Shown here piece by piece: positions 38,201 to 49,189 of a stretch of 64,000 nucleotides of DNA. The translations under genes and the position numbers were made by a program. This stretch comes from Paragordius varius. Taxonomy: Eukaryota; Nematomorpha. Where the stretch lies: contig OZ176052.1 of NCBI GenBank assembly GCA_964247055.1, positions 7,502,001 to 7,566,000 on the forward strand. Reading direction: 5' to 3'. Each line of letters opens with the position of its first letter. Position 1 is the stretch's first letter. A model generated the notes under the pieces. The model did not search any database and was not told where the DNA came from. It worked only from the letters and a program-made list of their open reading frames with translations.

Positions 38201-41200
38201 CCTTATGTCATTAAAGATTGAAAATAAGATCAAAATATATAAAACATCTTTTAAAATATCTGAATATCGCCAAATATAAATAAATTTATTTAAATTATAA
38301 ATGTATAATTATACAAAATATTCATAATATTTGTTTGAAATTAATATTCTTCTTATTGATATTAATACAGGTAATTTATTTATATAATGATCTACGATGC
38401 GGTGTGCGTTCATGATGATCATATAGATTGAATAATAGTCTGATATGCAATAATTAAATGCAGATAATCCTGAAAATTTACCATAATTTTCTAGGTGGAT
38501 TCTATCAACTAAAATATAAGATAATTAATATATTAGAAAATTGATACCTGGATTCTAGAAGTATTTTCAACATAATTTTAAATATTGGGAGCTAAAACAT
38601 TCAAAGTTTGAAAGGAAACTCAATAAGCTTGACTTGGCTTTTTAACAACTAAATTTGCAAAAAAATATTTTCTTCATGATAAAAAATTCAAAAATGATAC
38701 TTTATGTTTTTTTCGTTCTACCATCCTAAACTATAAATATAAAAAACTATATGTTAGTGTTGCCTTGCTTAGTTTTTGGAGTGCTGTTGCATTCAAAGCT
38801 TTTAAAAATAAATATTTGTTTCTATTTTCTATTTGACGTCATTGGTATGGTGAAATCGTATAAGCCTTTTCATATTTATAGTTTAGGATAATAAAAAAAA
38901 ATAAAGTATCATTTTTGAATTTTTTATCATGAAGAAAATATTTTTTGTTCCCTTTTCAAACTTTGAATGTTTACCCAAAATTTAAAATTATGTTGAAAAT
39001 ACTTCTAGAATCCAGGTATCAATTTTCTAATATATTAATTATATTATATTTTAGTTGATAGAATCCACCTAGAAAATGATGGTAAATTTTCAGGATTATC
39101 TGCATTTATTATTGCATCTCAGACTATTATTCAATCTATATGATCATCATGAAAGCACACCGCATCGTAGATCAATTATATAAATAAATTACCTGTATTA
39201 ATATCAATAAGAAGAATGTTAATTTCAAACATAATATTATGAATATTTTGTATAATTATACATTTATAATTTAAATAAATTTATTTATATTTGGCGATAT
39301 TCAGATATTTTAAAAGATGTTTTATATATTTTGATCTTATTTTCAATCTTTAATGACATAAGGTGTTTATTAAAATATAAATAGTTGATTTGGAATAAAA
39401 TGTCAAACATAAAACCGTAACATGCATTTTTACCTGCTCAGATATGTTAACTATATTTAATATATTAGTTATGGTAAAACAATAACTAATATTTTAAAAA
39501 ATTTAAAAAACCGCAAATCATAGTAATTTTTACCTGTATATATCAATGTATCACAAATATATAGTGACAAAATAAATTAGCAAGGTTGAACAAAAAATTT
39601 AAAATTTTACTAATTTATTAAAAACCGCAATTTACACCAGTTTTTAAAATGTCCAAAATATTTAGTAATTAATTAAATAACAATGATACAAAATACAAAA
39701 AATGTTACATTTGAAATTTGTTAAAAACCACAATTTTTACCTGTATTTATCATAATGTCGAAAATATGTAGTAATTAATTACAATTAACAATGAAAAACC
39801 TAAAAAAACAAAAAAAAACTAAATTTTTACTAAATTTGTTAAAAACCACAATTTTTACTTGTATTTATTAAAATGTCCAAAATATGTAGTAGTTAATTAC
39901 AATTAACAATGCAAAACCTAAAAAACAAAAAAAAACTAAATTTTTACTAAATTTGTTAAAAACCGCAATTTTTACCTGTATTTATCATAATGTCCAAAAT
40001 ATATAGTAATTAATTACAATTAACAATGAAAAACCTAAAAAAACAAAAAAAAACTAAAATTTTACAATATTTGTTAAAAACCGCAATTTATACCTGTATT
40101 TATCATAATGTCCAAAATTATAGTATTTAATTACAATTAACAATGAAAAACCTAAAAAAACAAAAAAAACTAAATTTTTACTAAATTTGTTAAAAACCAC
40201 AATTTTTACCTGTATTTATTAAAATGTCCAAAATATGTAGTAATTAATTACAATTAACAATGAAAAACCTAAAAAAACAAAAAAAACTAAATTTTTACTA
40301 AATTTGTTAAAAACCGCAATTTTTACCTGTAATTATTAAAATGTCCAAAATATGTAGTAGTTAATTACAAATAGTAATATTAAATAAAAAAACAAAAAAT
40401 AAATAAATTTGACTAAATTTAAAAACTGGAATTTTTACCTTATTAAAATGTCTGAAATGCTTAAAAATTATCAATAATTAACAATGCAAAACATAAAAGA
40501 CAAAAATATCTAAATACTATTTAATTTTTCACAAATATGTATTTACCTGTGTTTTTTTAATTAATAACAACAACTAAATAAAATTATAATACCAATATTA
40601 ATTAATACAGGTATTTAGCATGTTGAAAAATATAAAATATTAAATTTAGGAAACATAAAAAATCTTAAAATACGTATTTTACTATTTATTAATTTATCAA
40701 AGATAAAATCCCACAAAATTCCTCATCTAAATGCGTATCAACAATATTTCAAATGTTAACATAAATTCCTATAATATTCTCAAAATTTAACATTACAAAA
40801 TATCCATCAAATCAAAAGCTATGTTAATTCTCACGTCAATCCTCTTTCATATGTGTACTGCGAAATAATTTTGTGGGTCAGTATTTTACGCATTTGATAA
40901 ACCATTTATGTTTTTTGGCAGGCAATAAAATTACTTAACATACATTAAAATGCATACTGTAATGCCCCTATGTATATATTTGAATGCGGCCCACGAAATC
41001 ATTTGTGTTGGGCACCCCTGGTTTATAGAATAAACACCTTCTCGCATGATGTTTTCGATAAATACCATTTAAAAAGGGTCATTATGTGTAAAAAAACAAG
41101 TCTTTTACTTTTTATATGTTTTGCTCCTATATTTCTAATTTTCTATAGCAATAAATTGTGGACTAAAATTAAAACCAAAATATTATTATTATATTACTCA

Positions 41201-44200
41201 CCAATATCTTGAAGGATATTTTCAAGGGCCACCTCGTATATTACGGGGTGACACCAAGCTTTAGACAAAATACTGGCATCAAGACTATCGCTTGTTTCAT
41301 TCATAATGATTTGAGACGCCATCGTTTTATCTGGCATAACAGGTAGGGAGAGGTCATCATCTTTGTCAAATTTATCGGAACTCAAAAATTCAAATTTGGA
41401 ATCTAATAAACAACATTGTTAACATATATACCTTAGCTTGATATTTTAATTGGAATTGAAAAAAAACTAAGTATATTAACGAAAGGGAAAGATTGTACAT
41501 AAAATTAATAAAAAATATTAGAGCTATAATTGTGGCTTAAAAAACAATGTATTAATTACATTGTAAATGTTTTCATAATATTTAGTATATTAAATGAATT
41601 AAAATCTATTTTAATGTTATCCCTTGTGATTTAGATGTGATATAATATATAAGGCTAAATTTATACCATTTGTCCCAGTGTTTACAGATTGGTTGGGTGA
41701 AACATTATCCGAAATATCAAGGATATTAAGGACATTATTATAAATCTGGTTCCAGGATTCTTCTGCCAACAAAGTTTGCTTGATTTGCAAAACTGTATCG
41801 AGAACACACTTTTTATAACATTCCTCCCTATTTCTCCCAATAGCCAAATTACAGATAGCAGGTGTAGTTTTCAATTCGTAGTACATTTTAAATGGAACTA
41901 TATCATACATGAATAGGAAAGTAAAATCAAAATATCTTATAATCCGTTAAATAAAACAAATTAGTGAGGGGTTTAAATTTTCACTAAAAATACTATACCA
42001 ATCATATGCATGGTTTTTAACGAGTGTTATTATGCATACTTTTAAAATTTTAAAATATTGTGTATAACACATAATTAGCGGGATATAACTCAAAAATATA
42101 AAATTGGAGCAAAAACAAGAAATTACGAAAATAAAAATAATTCAATATGATTTATATATAATACAATTCAAATCGGCTCCATTGACATGGTAATGTTTGG
42201 TTATTTTGATGTGTTGTTCTTCAGCAATGTTATTCATAATTTCCTCATACATTGTGATGTCAAGTTTATCAAAATCATTACTATCCATCCTTTCGTACCT
42301 TACAATGTCAAGAGTTTTTAAGCGTGTCAAAGTTGGTCCCAAATTCACAAATTCAAGGTACATCTATTTATTTGGGCGTCGCATATATTTAGCCAATCCG
42401 TTGGAAAAAAAGCGAAAAATAGGGAAATTTTAATATAAAAGAGTTATTTACAAATAATAAACCATTTATTATATTCAGAATTTAATGTCTGGCAAATGTG
42501 CAATACGCAAAAAGCTATTCAATAAAAACGATTGCGGATTTTTTCTCTCAAAAATCGATAATGATTAGCAATTGAAAGTTCATTTAAAAAATTTAATTGA
42601 TATATTTTGAAAGACAGATTGGAACTGCAATTATTAAAATAACATTTTAACCTAAGCAATAGAATACGATGAAAAGGAAAGTTCTAATATAAAAACATTT
42701 TTTTAGATTTTAGTAGTAAAATTACGCATATCCTTGAAAATCTTTTGATATTTTTATGCGTACTTGAATTTTATTATGTATGTATTATGATGACATATTT
42801 TTTATATTTTTAAATTCAAATAAATCACAATTTTTACATTCAAATTTAAAATTTAATACCGTTATATATATAGTAATAATTAATATATCTATTTAATGAT
42901 ATATTACATAATCTTTAGTATCGCTCGGGAACAATTTACTCGGAGATAATCCACGTTTTTTAGTCGTTTTTTGAACATTCTCCTATTCATAAAAATATTC
43001 AAGTTAGTGAATCAAATAAAAAAGGGATAATTAAAATTACATAATATAACCAAAAAAAACAAGCAAATTAAAAAAATACCTTTATCAATTCGTTTATAGG
43101 CATGACATTACAAGGGATAATATCAGTAATGGGCTTTTTCATCTATGATGATAGGAAATAATTATATGAAAACCAATTGTGACAGCACAAAAAACTATAT
43201 AAATAAAACTTTTTAATTCTTAATCTTAAACAAAAATTTTACCCATAATTTAATTAAAAGTTAATAAAAACTTACTTTTTCATCCTTAATTTCATTGGTG
43301 CCGGCAGTGGATTTATTGTTGGGTTTCTCATCCATATTTTCCCCCATAGATACGTCAACATTGCCTGCCAAAATGTGCAAATTTTCTTTCACGATTTTAA
43401 GCAAAGCGATTGCCGCTAACCTTTTAGCCGATTTCTTTGATTTGGCTTCCCCTGAAAAACAAAAAAAAATATTTTATTATTTAACAATGTTTTTGTTTGT
43501 TTTATAAACAAATGCCATAACATTGTTTGTTTTTAGCTTATTAGGGTTTCTAAGCCAAAAATAATAAAATTATATAACTAGCAAAATAAATTTTTGTATA
43601 AAATCAAATGGTTTTAATAAATTGCTAACATTGTGGTGCTAGTTTGAATAGCAAATCCAAAAAAGGGCAATAAAACGATAAATAGCCAACACAGTAAAAA
43701 ATGATATTAAGCTTAAATATTCGGATACACAAATAATTGATGATTAAACAAGTATTATACGATATTATTTGGGTGAATGAGAAATATATACATAATTATT
43801 AAATTACTATTGATATTTGTTTAATAAATGTTTTATTTTGCAGATTTAAAGGTTGGGTAAAAAGAGCAAAACTTTTGAAATGGTACGATATAAATATATT
43901 CTGCTAATCCAGATATATATTAAACATATAAGTATTTTATGATAAAACCAAATTTTACTGTGTAAGTAAAAACAACATGTTATTATTAATATATTATCCT
44001 ACCTTTTGTCGTAAACTCATTTATTTTGGCTTGAATGGTAAAGGTGCGTTCATGAGCCATTCCAAAAGCATCTATAAGCTCGTACTCTGGCGGTGTTATT
44101 TTGTTATTCAAGCAAATGTCCAGGAGTTCTCCGATAGGGTTATCTCTAAGGTGGGGTGGTTTGGATTCATCCTGCGCATATAATATAAAAACTCATTAAA

Positions 44201-45075
44201 TTTGTTGAATATACCTATATGTTTTCAACTACATTTTATTTTTAATTATCAATAATTTATTTGGCCATATAATTTATTTATAAAGACGGAAACGTAAATA
44301 CCCATAAATAAAAGCTATAAATATGCTATCAAGTGTTAATAAGAACAAAACAAGGGGTAGACTATCCTTGGAAAAATAATTTAAATATTTTAAATGGCCA
44401 AAAATATATCAAAATATATGTAAATTATTTGTATATTTTAATACTTGTATATAATTAAAATCAATGCAAATATTTTAAATTTTTTAAGTTATCAATCCAA
44501 TCATCTTGAAAAAGGTATTGATATAATTTATTATTTAAAAAAAGGTGTTTACTTCATATTCCATTTATTGTAAATTTTTTAAGGGCCATTAATAAGATAC
44601 CTTCGCAGCAAATTACATTTAAATTATAGAATGTTCGTTTAAACAAAATTTTATAGCACTTTATTTTTATATCGAAATAGTATAAAAATACTTAATTACA
44701 ATCAACTTTGTGTTTGTATAAAAAAGAATTAGATAAAACAAAATATATCCATCGAACGTATGCTAAAATGAATTCTTTTTAATTTTTTGATAAAAAATAT
44801 GTACCATTATCATAAAAAACAGTATAAATATGAGTTTAAAAAACAAATGATTTATAAAATTGAGTAGGCATTAATATGAATCTTTAAACGTGCCATTGCG
44901 GTGACAATATTTTAAACATAATTTAGGTTTTATATTGGTACAAAATAATTTATTTTACTTATTTACATAAAAAGACTTATATTATTTTTTATTTAGTATA
45001 CTACCATGTATCGAAAATTTTGGATATAGTTTATTTAGTAAATTTTACGAGAGTTTAAATTATTATTTTAACTAA

Positions 45076-45108
<33 letters not shown>

Positions 45109-47150
45109 TATAGGTTCGTTTTCCGTTATAGTGACATCTTCACCGAGTTTTGTAAATATTAGTTTATCACATTGTTCAGCGCTAGAAAATATAGACAAAA
45201 TTTATGAATAAAATCGAAATATTTTATCTGAATAAATCAGAAATCTAAAATCAACCAATTTTTTTGTTTACAAACATTCAAACGTAAACATTTGTATGCT
45301 ACCATAATTATAAACCCTTTAATTCAATATTATTTTTTAACACTTAAATACAACATATTCATTTGGGAACCCTAAGCCTGTTAAAAATCAAATATTTCCA
45401 AAAATATGGAACAAATTGTTCTTTGCAAAATTTTAAACTTATGGAACACTGATGCACCGAAATATAAAAAAAATTTATAACTTAATATTACTTAATTTAT
45501 AAATAAATACGATGATAAAAATTTAGCCAACATGACACATGCATAGGCTTAATATAAAAATAATGCAAATCCAACTTATTTCTGTTTATAATAATAATAG
45601 ATAAAACCTTTAATTTTAGCTTTAAAATTAAAATACGATATTTTGCAAAAATGTTGCAAAATAAATATGGCGTCGAAGCAGTTTGATATGGAGATTGTTT
45701 TCAAAACTTAATTTTATTTAAAAATTTTAGCTTTTTTTATAATTTCTATTATAATAAAATCAAAAATTAAAATTGAAACCGTCTTCCTTAGTAGTTTTTC
45801 AACTGTATTAATTTATGAAGTCTTTACGTACCCCAATTTGAATCGAAGTGTTAAAATAAAATAACTGTATCGAATTCGAAAAATTGCATTTATATATCAT
45901 TGATGTACCACAATAAAAAAAGAATTTATCATAAGCTTTGCCGCAATATCATATTAACTTCACTATGCTGACGACACTATACTGCTGTCTTTAGTGGAAA
46001 ACTAAAAAAACTCTTAGGTCTAACGATCAACTACAAAAAAACTAAAATTATGAATATAAACGCTCAGAATTATTACAACAATTTATCCTTAGCCAACCAA
46101 AAATCAAAGTAGTCTCCCAATACACTTATTTAGGCAGTCTTATTAATACTAAAAACAGCACCCCCGACATCAGAAGAAGAATAGGAATCGCTAAATCAAA
46201 AATGATAAATTATATAAACTATGGTCGTCACACGACATCAAACTCAAAACGAAAATCCGATTAGTTAAATCCCTAATATTTCCTAGCATGCTATACGCGT
46301 TAGAAAGTTGGACAATAAAAAAGGATGAAGAAAGCATTAACGCCTTCGAAATGTGGTGCTGGCGGAAGATACTACAAATCACCTGGAAAGACAAAATAAA
46401 GAACACAGTAATCCTTGACAAAATCAATCCCAAGATACACCTGATCGGCATGTGCCTTAAAATGTGTCATACTTTGGTCACATTACCAGAGCTAATGAAT
46501 TGGAATTCCAACTAATGACAGGCAAGGGGGTCGAAGGATCCAGGAAACGTGGACGCTGCAAGATGCGCTGGATTAAAAATAAGCAAAGAAACCAATCTTT
46601 CTTTACAACAGCTAACAGCACTCGCTTACAATCGAATAAACTGGACAAAATATACCTTCGAAAAAACAATAAATGGACAACGATCTTTGCTATATAATTA
46701 ACTTTAAGAGCTAAATTTAAAAAATGCGAATTCAGATATGATTAAAAATTTGCAATGTATTAAAGAATTAAAAATGCATTTTTATCGTATTAAAGCCGTA
46801 ACAAATAATAAAAGTTTGGTAGGGAATGGAATTAAATTATAAAGGTAAAATTAAAAATTACAGTTCAATAATTTTCGCCTTTAGATCAAACAATGGATGC
46901 TCAGACTCCGTCAATTCTGATATTTTAACTAACATATTCTGCGCCGCATTGTGACGAGCCAATTTTTTACTGGATCCATGGCCGATTGTAGATAAATTAG
47001 AAACTGAACAATCAAATATAAAATTATAATTTAATCGTTTGTCCTGAGACACCAAATTGTATTGGGGTGTATATCCTACAATAAAATTTTGAAATAACCT
47101 TTTTTTAAACAAAGTTCATGCAGAACACTTAAAGGAGTTTTGCTGCTCAT
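35280..47150 (-). CDS. dsRNA-binding protein of the TARBP2/PACT/Loquacious family
   Basis: Dicer-partner type protein with dsRBDs. Start ATG at 47150. Exons: 47150-47099, 47075-46930 (or open to a TAA at 46860-46858), 44171-44003, 43451-43276, 43142-43080, 42982-42908, 42363-42165, 41897-41667, 41402-41202, 35497-35280. With the internal donor at 46930 all phases agree and give 509 residues. dsRBD1: TPLSVLHELCLKKGYTPQY, FIFDCSVSNLSTIGHGSSKK, LARHNAAQNML. dsRBD2: NPIGELLDICLNNKITPPEY, then EAKSKKSAKRLAAIALLKI; both keep the Lys-rich KKxAxxxAA helix. The third domain (MYEEIMNNIAEEQHI, then YELKTTPAICNLAIG) resembles the protein-binding dsRBD3 lacking RNA-contact lysines. The acidic C-terminal tail of about 140 residues is not known to me from the family. 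First intron 23 nt; last intron 5.7 kb with the foldback element. Confidence 0.88.
36880..37960 (+). repeat. About 115-bp tandem repeat, left arm of foldback
   Basis: About nine units spaced 109-119 bp, each containing TTTTGGACAT followed by AATAAATACAGGTAAAAATTG, GGTTTTTAACAAATTTAG and a poly-T/TTTAGGTTTTTCATTGTTA block. Alternate units differ consistently (GGTTTTTC against GGTTTTGC, TTTTAATAA against TTATGATAA), hinting at a higher-order two-unit period. Confidence 0.85.
39630..40420 (-). repeat. About 117-bp tandem repeat, right arm of foldback
   Basis: The reverse complement of the left array, about seven units, two or so fewer than on the left. Units are recognised by TGTCCAAAATATGTAGTAAT followed by TTAATTACAATTAACAATG. 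Confidence 0.85.
45070..45112. repeat. TA microsatellite
   Basis: A (TA)n run of about 40 bp in an intron of the dsRNA-binding protein gene. Confidence 0.6.
45958..46697 (+). mobile_element. RTE-type LINE fragment (RT YADD box to C-terminus)
   Basis: Plus-strand pieces: HYADDTILLSL (reverse transcriptase catalytic box, about 45961-45993), VVSQYTYLGSLINTKN and PDIRRRIGIAKSKM (about 46110-46205), ALESWTIKKDEESINAFEMW, CWRKILQITWKDKIKN and YFGHITRANELEFQLMTGKG. This is the classic order of the RT palm end and C-terminal domain of RTE/BovB-like LINEs. Several frame changes separate the blocks, so it is a dead copy. It lies antisense in the second intron of the dsRNA-binding protein gene and is a separate copy from 30300-31013. 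Confidence 0.85.
47076..47098 (-). other. 23-nt intron of the dsRNA-binding protein gene
   Basis: Starts GTTATTTC and ends TTGTAG on the minus strand. Its removal joins LCLKK (47099) to GYTPQYNLV (47075) and completes the first helix and first strand of dsRBD1 without a gap relative to TARBP2/PACT. Not removing it would change frame (23 is not a multiple of three). Confidence 0.85.
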
Positions 47151-47176
47151 TTTTTGAGAAAATGCGTTCTTAACAG
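47151..47176. promoter_or_regulatory. 26-bp gap between two divergent start codons
   Basis: The dsRNA-binding protein ATG (minus, 47150-47148) and the ARV1 ATG (plus, 47177-47179) are separated by 26 bp. ARV1's ATG directly follows TTCTTAACAG, which looks like a splice acceptor, so the ARV1 leader may be cis- or trans-spliced onto the ATG. If not, the two 5' UTRs must overlap each other's coding exon. Confidence 0.6.
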
Positions 47177-47922
47177 ATGTCTCAATGTATTGAATGCGGT
47201 GCGCAAAATTTTGAACCAATTTTCGTAGAGTTTTCTCCCGGGATAATAAAACTAAATAAATGTGTATTAATATATTTTTTATTTAGTATAAATGTCAGAA
47301 TTTTATTGATAAATATGTAGAATATGACAATACCCTCATATTGTTGGATTTACTACTTTTTAAAATCTCAGCATTTAGGCATCTTTTGTGGAATTTGTCT
47401 ATTAAAGTACATTATAATTAATTCATAGAATAATTGGAAATTTTTTATTATTTTATGCGTATTAGAAGCATTTGGAAATTTCATTAATGATTTTACAGCC
47501 ATAAATTTTGATGAAAAATTTTATTTATATCTTATAATTCATTTTATAAGTATATTTCTTTATAAATAACAGATAACATATTTTTAATAACCATCATATA
47601 CGGTCTCTTATTTTTACATAATAAGCCTATATCATTTGGCGATATATTTATGATATACACTCTTACAAGCTATGGAAAAATTATACCCTTCTTATTAGTT
47701 CCCTGGAATTATGCCCAAACAGAACTTCATTTCTTACTAATATATATTTTTATTCTTTTGTCAAACACAATAGGATTTTCTGGTATAATTTACAATTTTA
47801 TATTAACAGTTAAAATACATTTGGCAATATGGAAATCGGCACTTATTGTTGGAACTTCTTATTTAGTTGTTTATTTAACAAACAAAAAATTATTTGAAAT
47901 ATTAAATAGTTTTTATTATTAA
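47177..47922 (+). CDS. ARV1: ARV1 homologue, sterol/GPI-related ER membrane protein
   Basis: ARV1 is an ER membrane protein needed for sterol distribution and GPI-anchor synthesis. Exons 47177-47263, 47287-47406, 47429-47549 and 47573-47922 join in phase to 225 residues (human about 271). The N-terminus is the ARV1 zinc ribbon: CIECG and CYKCQNFIDKYVEYDNT form two CxxC pairs, the second made only when the first intron is removed. Then AFRHLLWNL, matching the family's AYRHILFN block, and hydrophobic segments including LTSYGKIIPFLLVPWNY and FILLSNTIGF, which match the family's LSSYGKLLLIPAVIWEHDY and FVLTSN blocks. About four to five membrane spans. All three introns are ultrashort (23, 22, 23 nt). 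Shares a 26-bp divergent start region with the dsRNA-binding protein gene. Confidence 0.9.
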
Positions 47923-48658
47923 ATTCCTCCATATATATGCTGTATAAATTTTATTTTTAAAACTATTTTTCCTTTGATTTAGCGGTCAAAACCTCTATCA
48001 AATTGGAACAATTCGTTAATATTAATGTGACGACCTTTTTATCCCAATACGCATTAATCCCTTTGAGAGTCATTGCGTTAAACATAACGATATTTTTGAT
48101 AAATATTTGGTTCATAATTTTTAACTGTAAATTTGGATAAATGTTGCAACACGTAAAATTTAAAATCGAGATTAATTAGTATAAAAAAAATACATAGATT
48201 GGAAAACCAATTTTTAGATATCAGTTGTTTAAAAGCGAGTAATTTTCTGACTCTTTGAAGTGATTTGGCCTTATAGTTCACCATTTACACTCCAAATTTA
48301 CCCTTGAGCCTATCATATTTATCCTAAAAATAGATTATGTTTTTTTGGGCTAAAATAATTCACAGTTTAAATATATTGCTCGTATGTTTTTTTATGTTTT
48401 ATTACTCTATTTTGTTAAATTTAAAAAAATTATTAATAAAAATTATCAGTGAATAAAGGCTTTCAGTATTTTTTAATATTTTTAAAAAATAATCATTAAA
48501 CAAAATAACAGAAATAATTATTAACTATGCTGACAAATAATATTAATTATGATTTAATAGCTCAGACATATCATTTTTTTGATTTTAAAAATGTTATATC
48601 AGTTGCGTGTTATGCAACCTTTTTAATCTTAAAAACATTAATATCATTATTATTCCCT
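47923..48658. other. Intergenic spacer after ARV1
   Basis: AT-rich, no recognised exon or repeat before the SINE head at 48660. Confidence 0.4.
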
Positions 48659-48659
48659 A

Positions 48660-48715
48660 GAGGCGTGATGGTATAGTAGGTAGGGCGCCGAACTCTTACA
48701 CTGGGTGCCAGAGAT
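48660..48715 (+). repeat. tRNA-derived SINE head fragment
   Basis: GGCGTGATGGTATAGTAGG followed by TAGGGCGCCGAACTC and ACACTGGGTGCCAGAG. TGGTATAGTAGG (48669-48680) fits the pol III A box exactly. The copy stops before the B box. Same family as 6292, 59381 and 59945. Confidence 0.6.
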
Positions 48716-49189
48716 TTCATTTTTATCATTATTACTAGCTAGATGACCCTGTAACGCTTCGTTGTGACGTAGTCTCACCGATAATTATTCTTAATAATTT
48801 GCAATAAATAGAGGTAATGGAGATAAAATAACGAAAAACATATTATAAAAATGTATAATTATTTTTTTATGGGTTTTTGCGTAAGCTCTAATATTGTTTA
48901 CTTGAAATTGACCATATTTAAACTCTCCCTTATGAAAGTTAATATATAACTATCATTGGATTTAATTTAAGATTTTTTACGAAATTATGGTTAAAAGTTT
49001 TATTTTGAAATTGAGTTCATACAGCTGAAATCATAGGATATAAAAAGTAACTCATTTTTGGTCCCATTTAAAGGAAAGAATGATATACAAATTCGCCAAA
49101 TGTGTTTAAACTGAACTCATATGTCTTCTTAAGTTTTTTAATCATCTCCATAACCACGCCATTTTTGTATGGCGTCTCAGTTTTAAACC

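Larger units (their letters stand above)
36272..40959. mobile_element. 4.7-kb foldback element (Tc1/mariner-like ends) with tandem repeats in both arms
   Basis: Begins CAGTATGCATTTTAATG and ends CATTAAAATGCATACTG, each end next to TA (36270-36271 and 40960-40961), as expected for Tc1/mariner-type TA insertion. The left arm (36272 to about 38740) and right arm (about 38875 to 40959) are reverse complements over their whole length apart from repeat copy number, with an unpaired loop of about 130 bp near 38740-38875. Each arm has a unique outer 550 bp or so, then a tandem array, then a unique inner part of about 800 bp. No open reading frame, so non-autonomous. Arms are still close in sequence, suggesting fairly recent formation or gene conversion. 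Confidence 0.85.
36087..41020. mobile_element. hAT-type MITE split by a giant foldback element
   Basis: The outer ends are CAGGGGTGGCCCGC (36087) and GGGCACCCCTG (ending 41020), inverted repeats of hAT type, flanked by GTTTATAC (36079-36086) and GTTTATAG (41021-41028), an 8-bp duplication with one mismatch. The outer 183 bp on the left and 59 bp on the right match the two halves of the MITE at 6459-6731 on the opposite strand, so the host element was about 245 bp before the insertion at 36272-40959. Located in the last intron of the dsRNA-binding protein gene. Confidence 0.85.

Noticed and set aside
48735-48785. Possible second kind of Helitron 3' end (hairpin plus CTAGCTAG, minus strand)
   Set aside because: Only one occurrence, the stem is short and no matching 5' end could be found.
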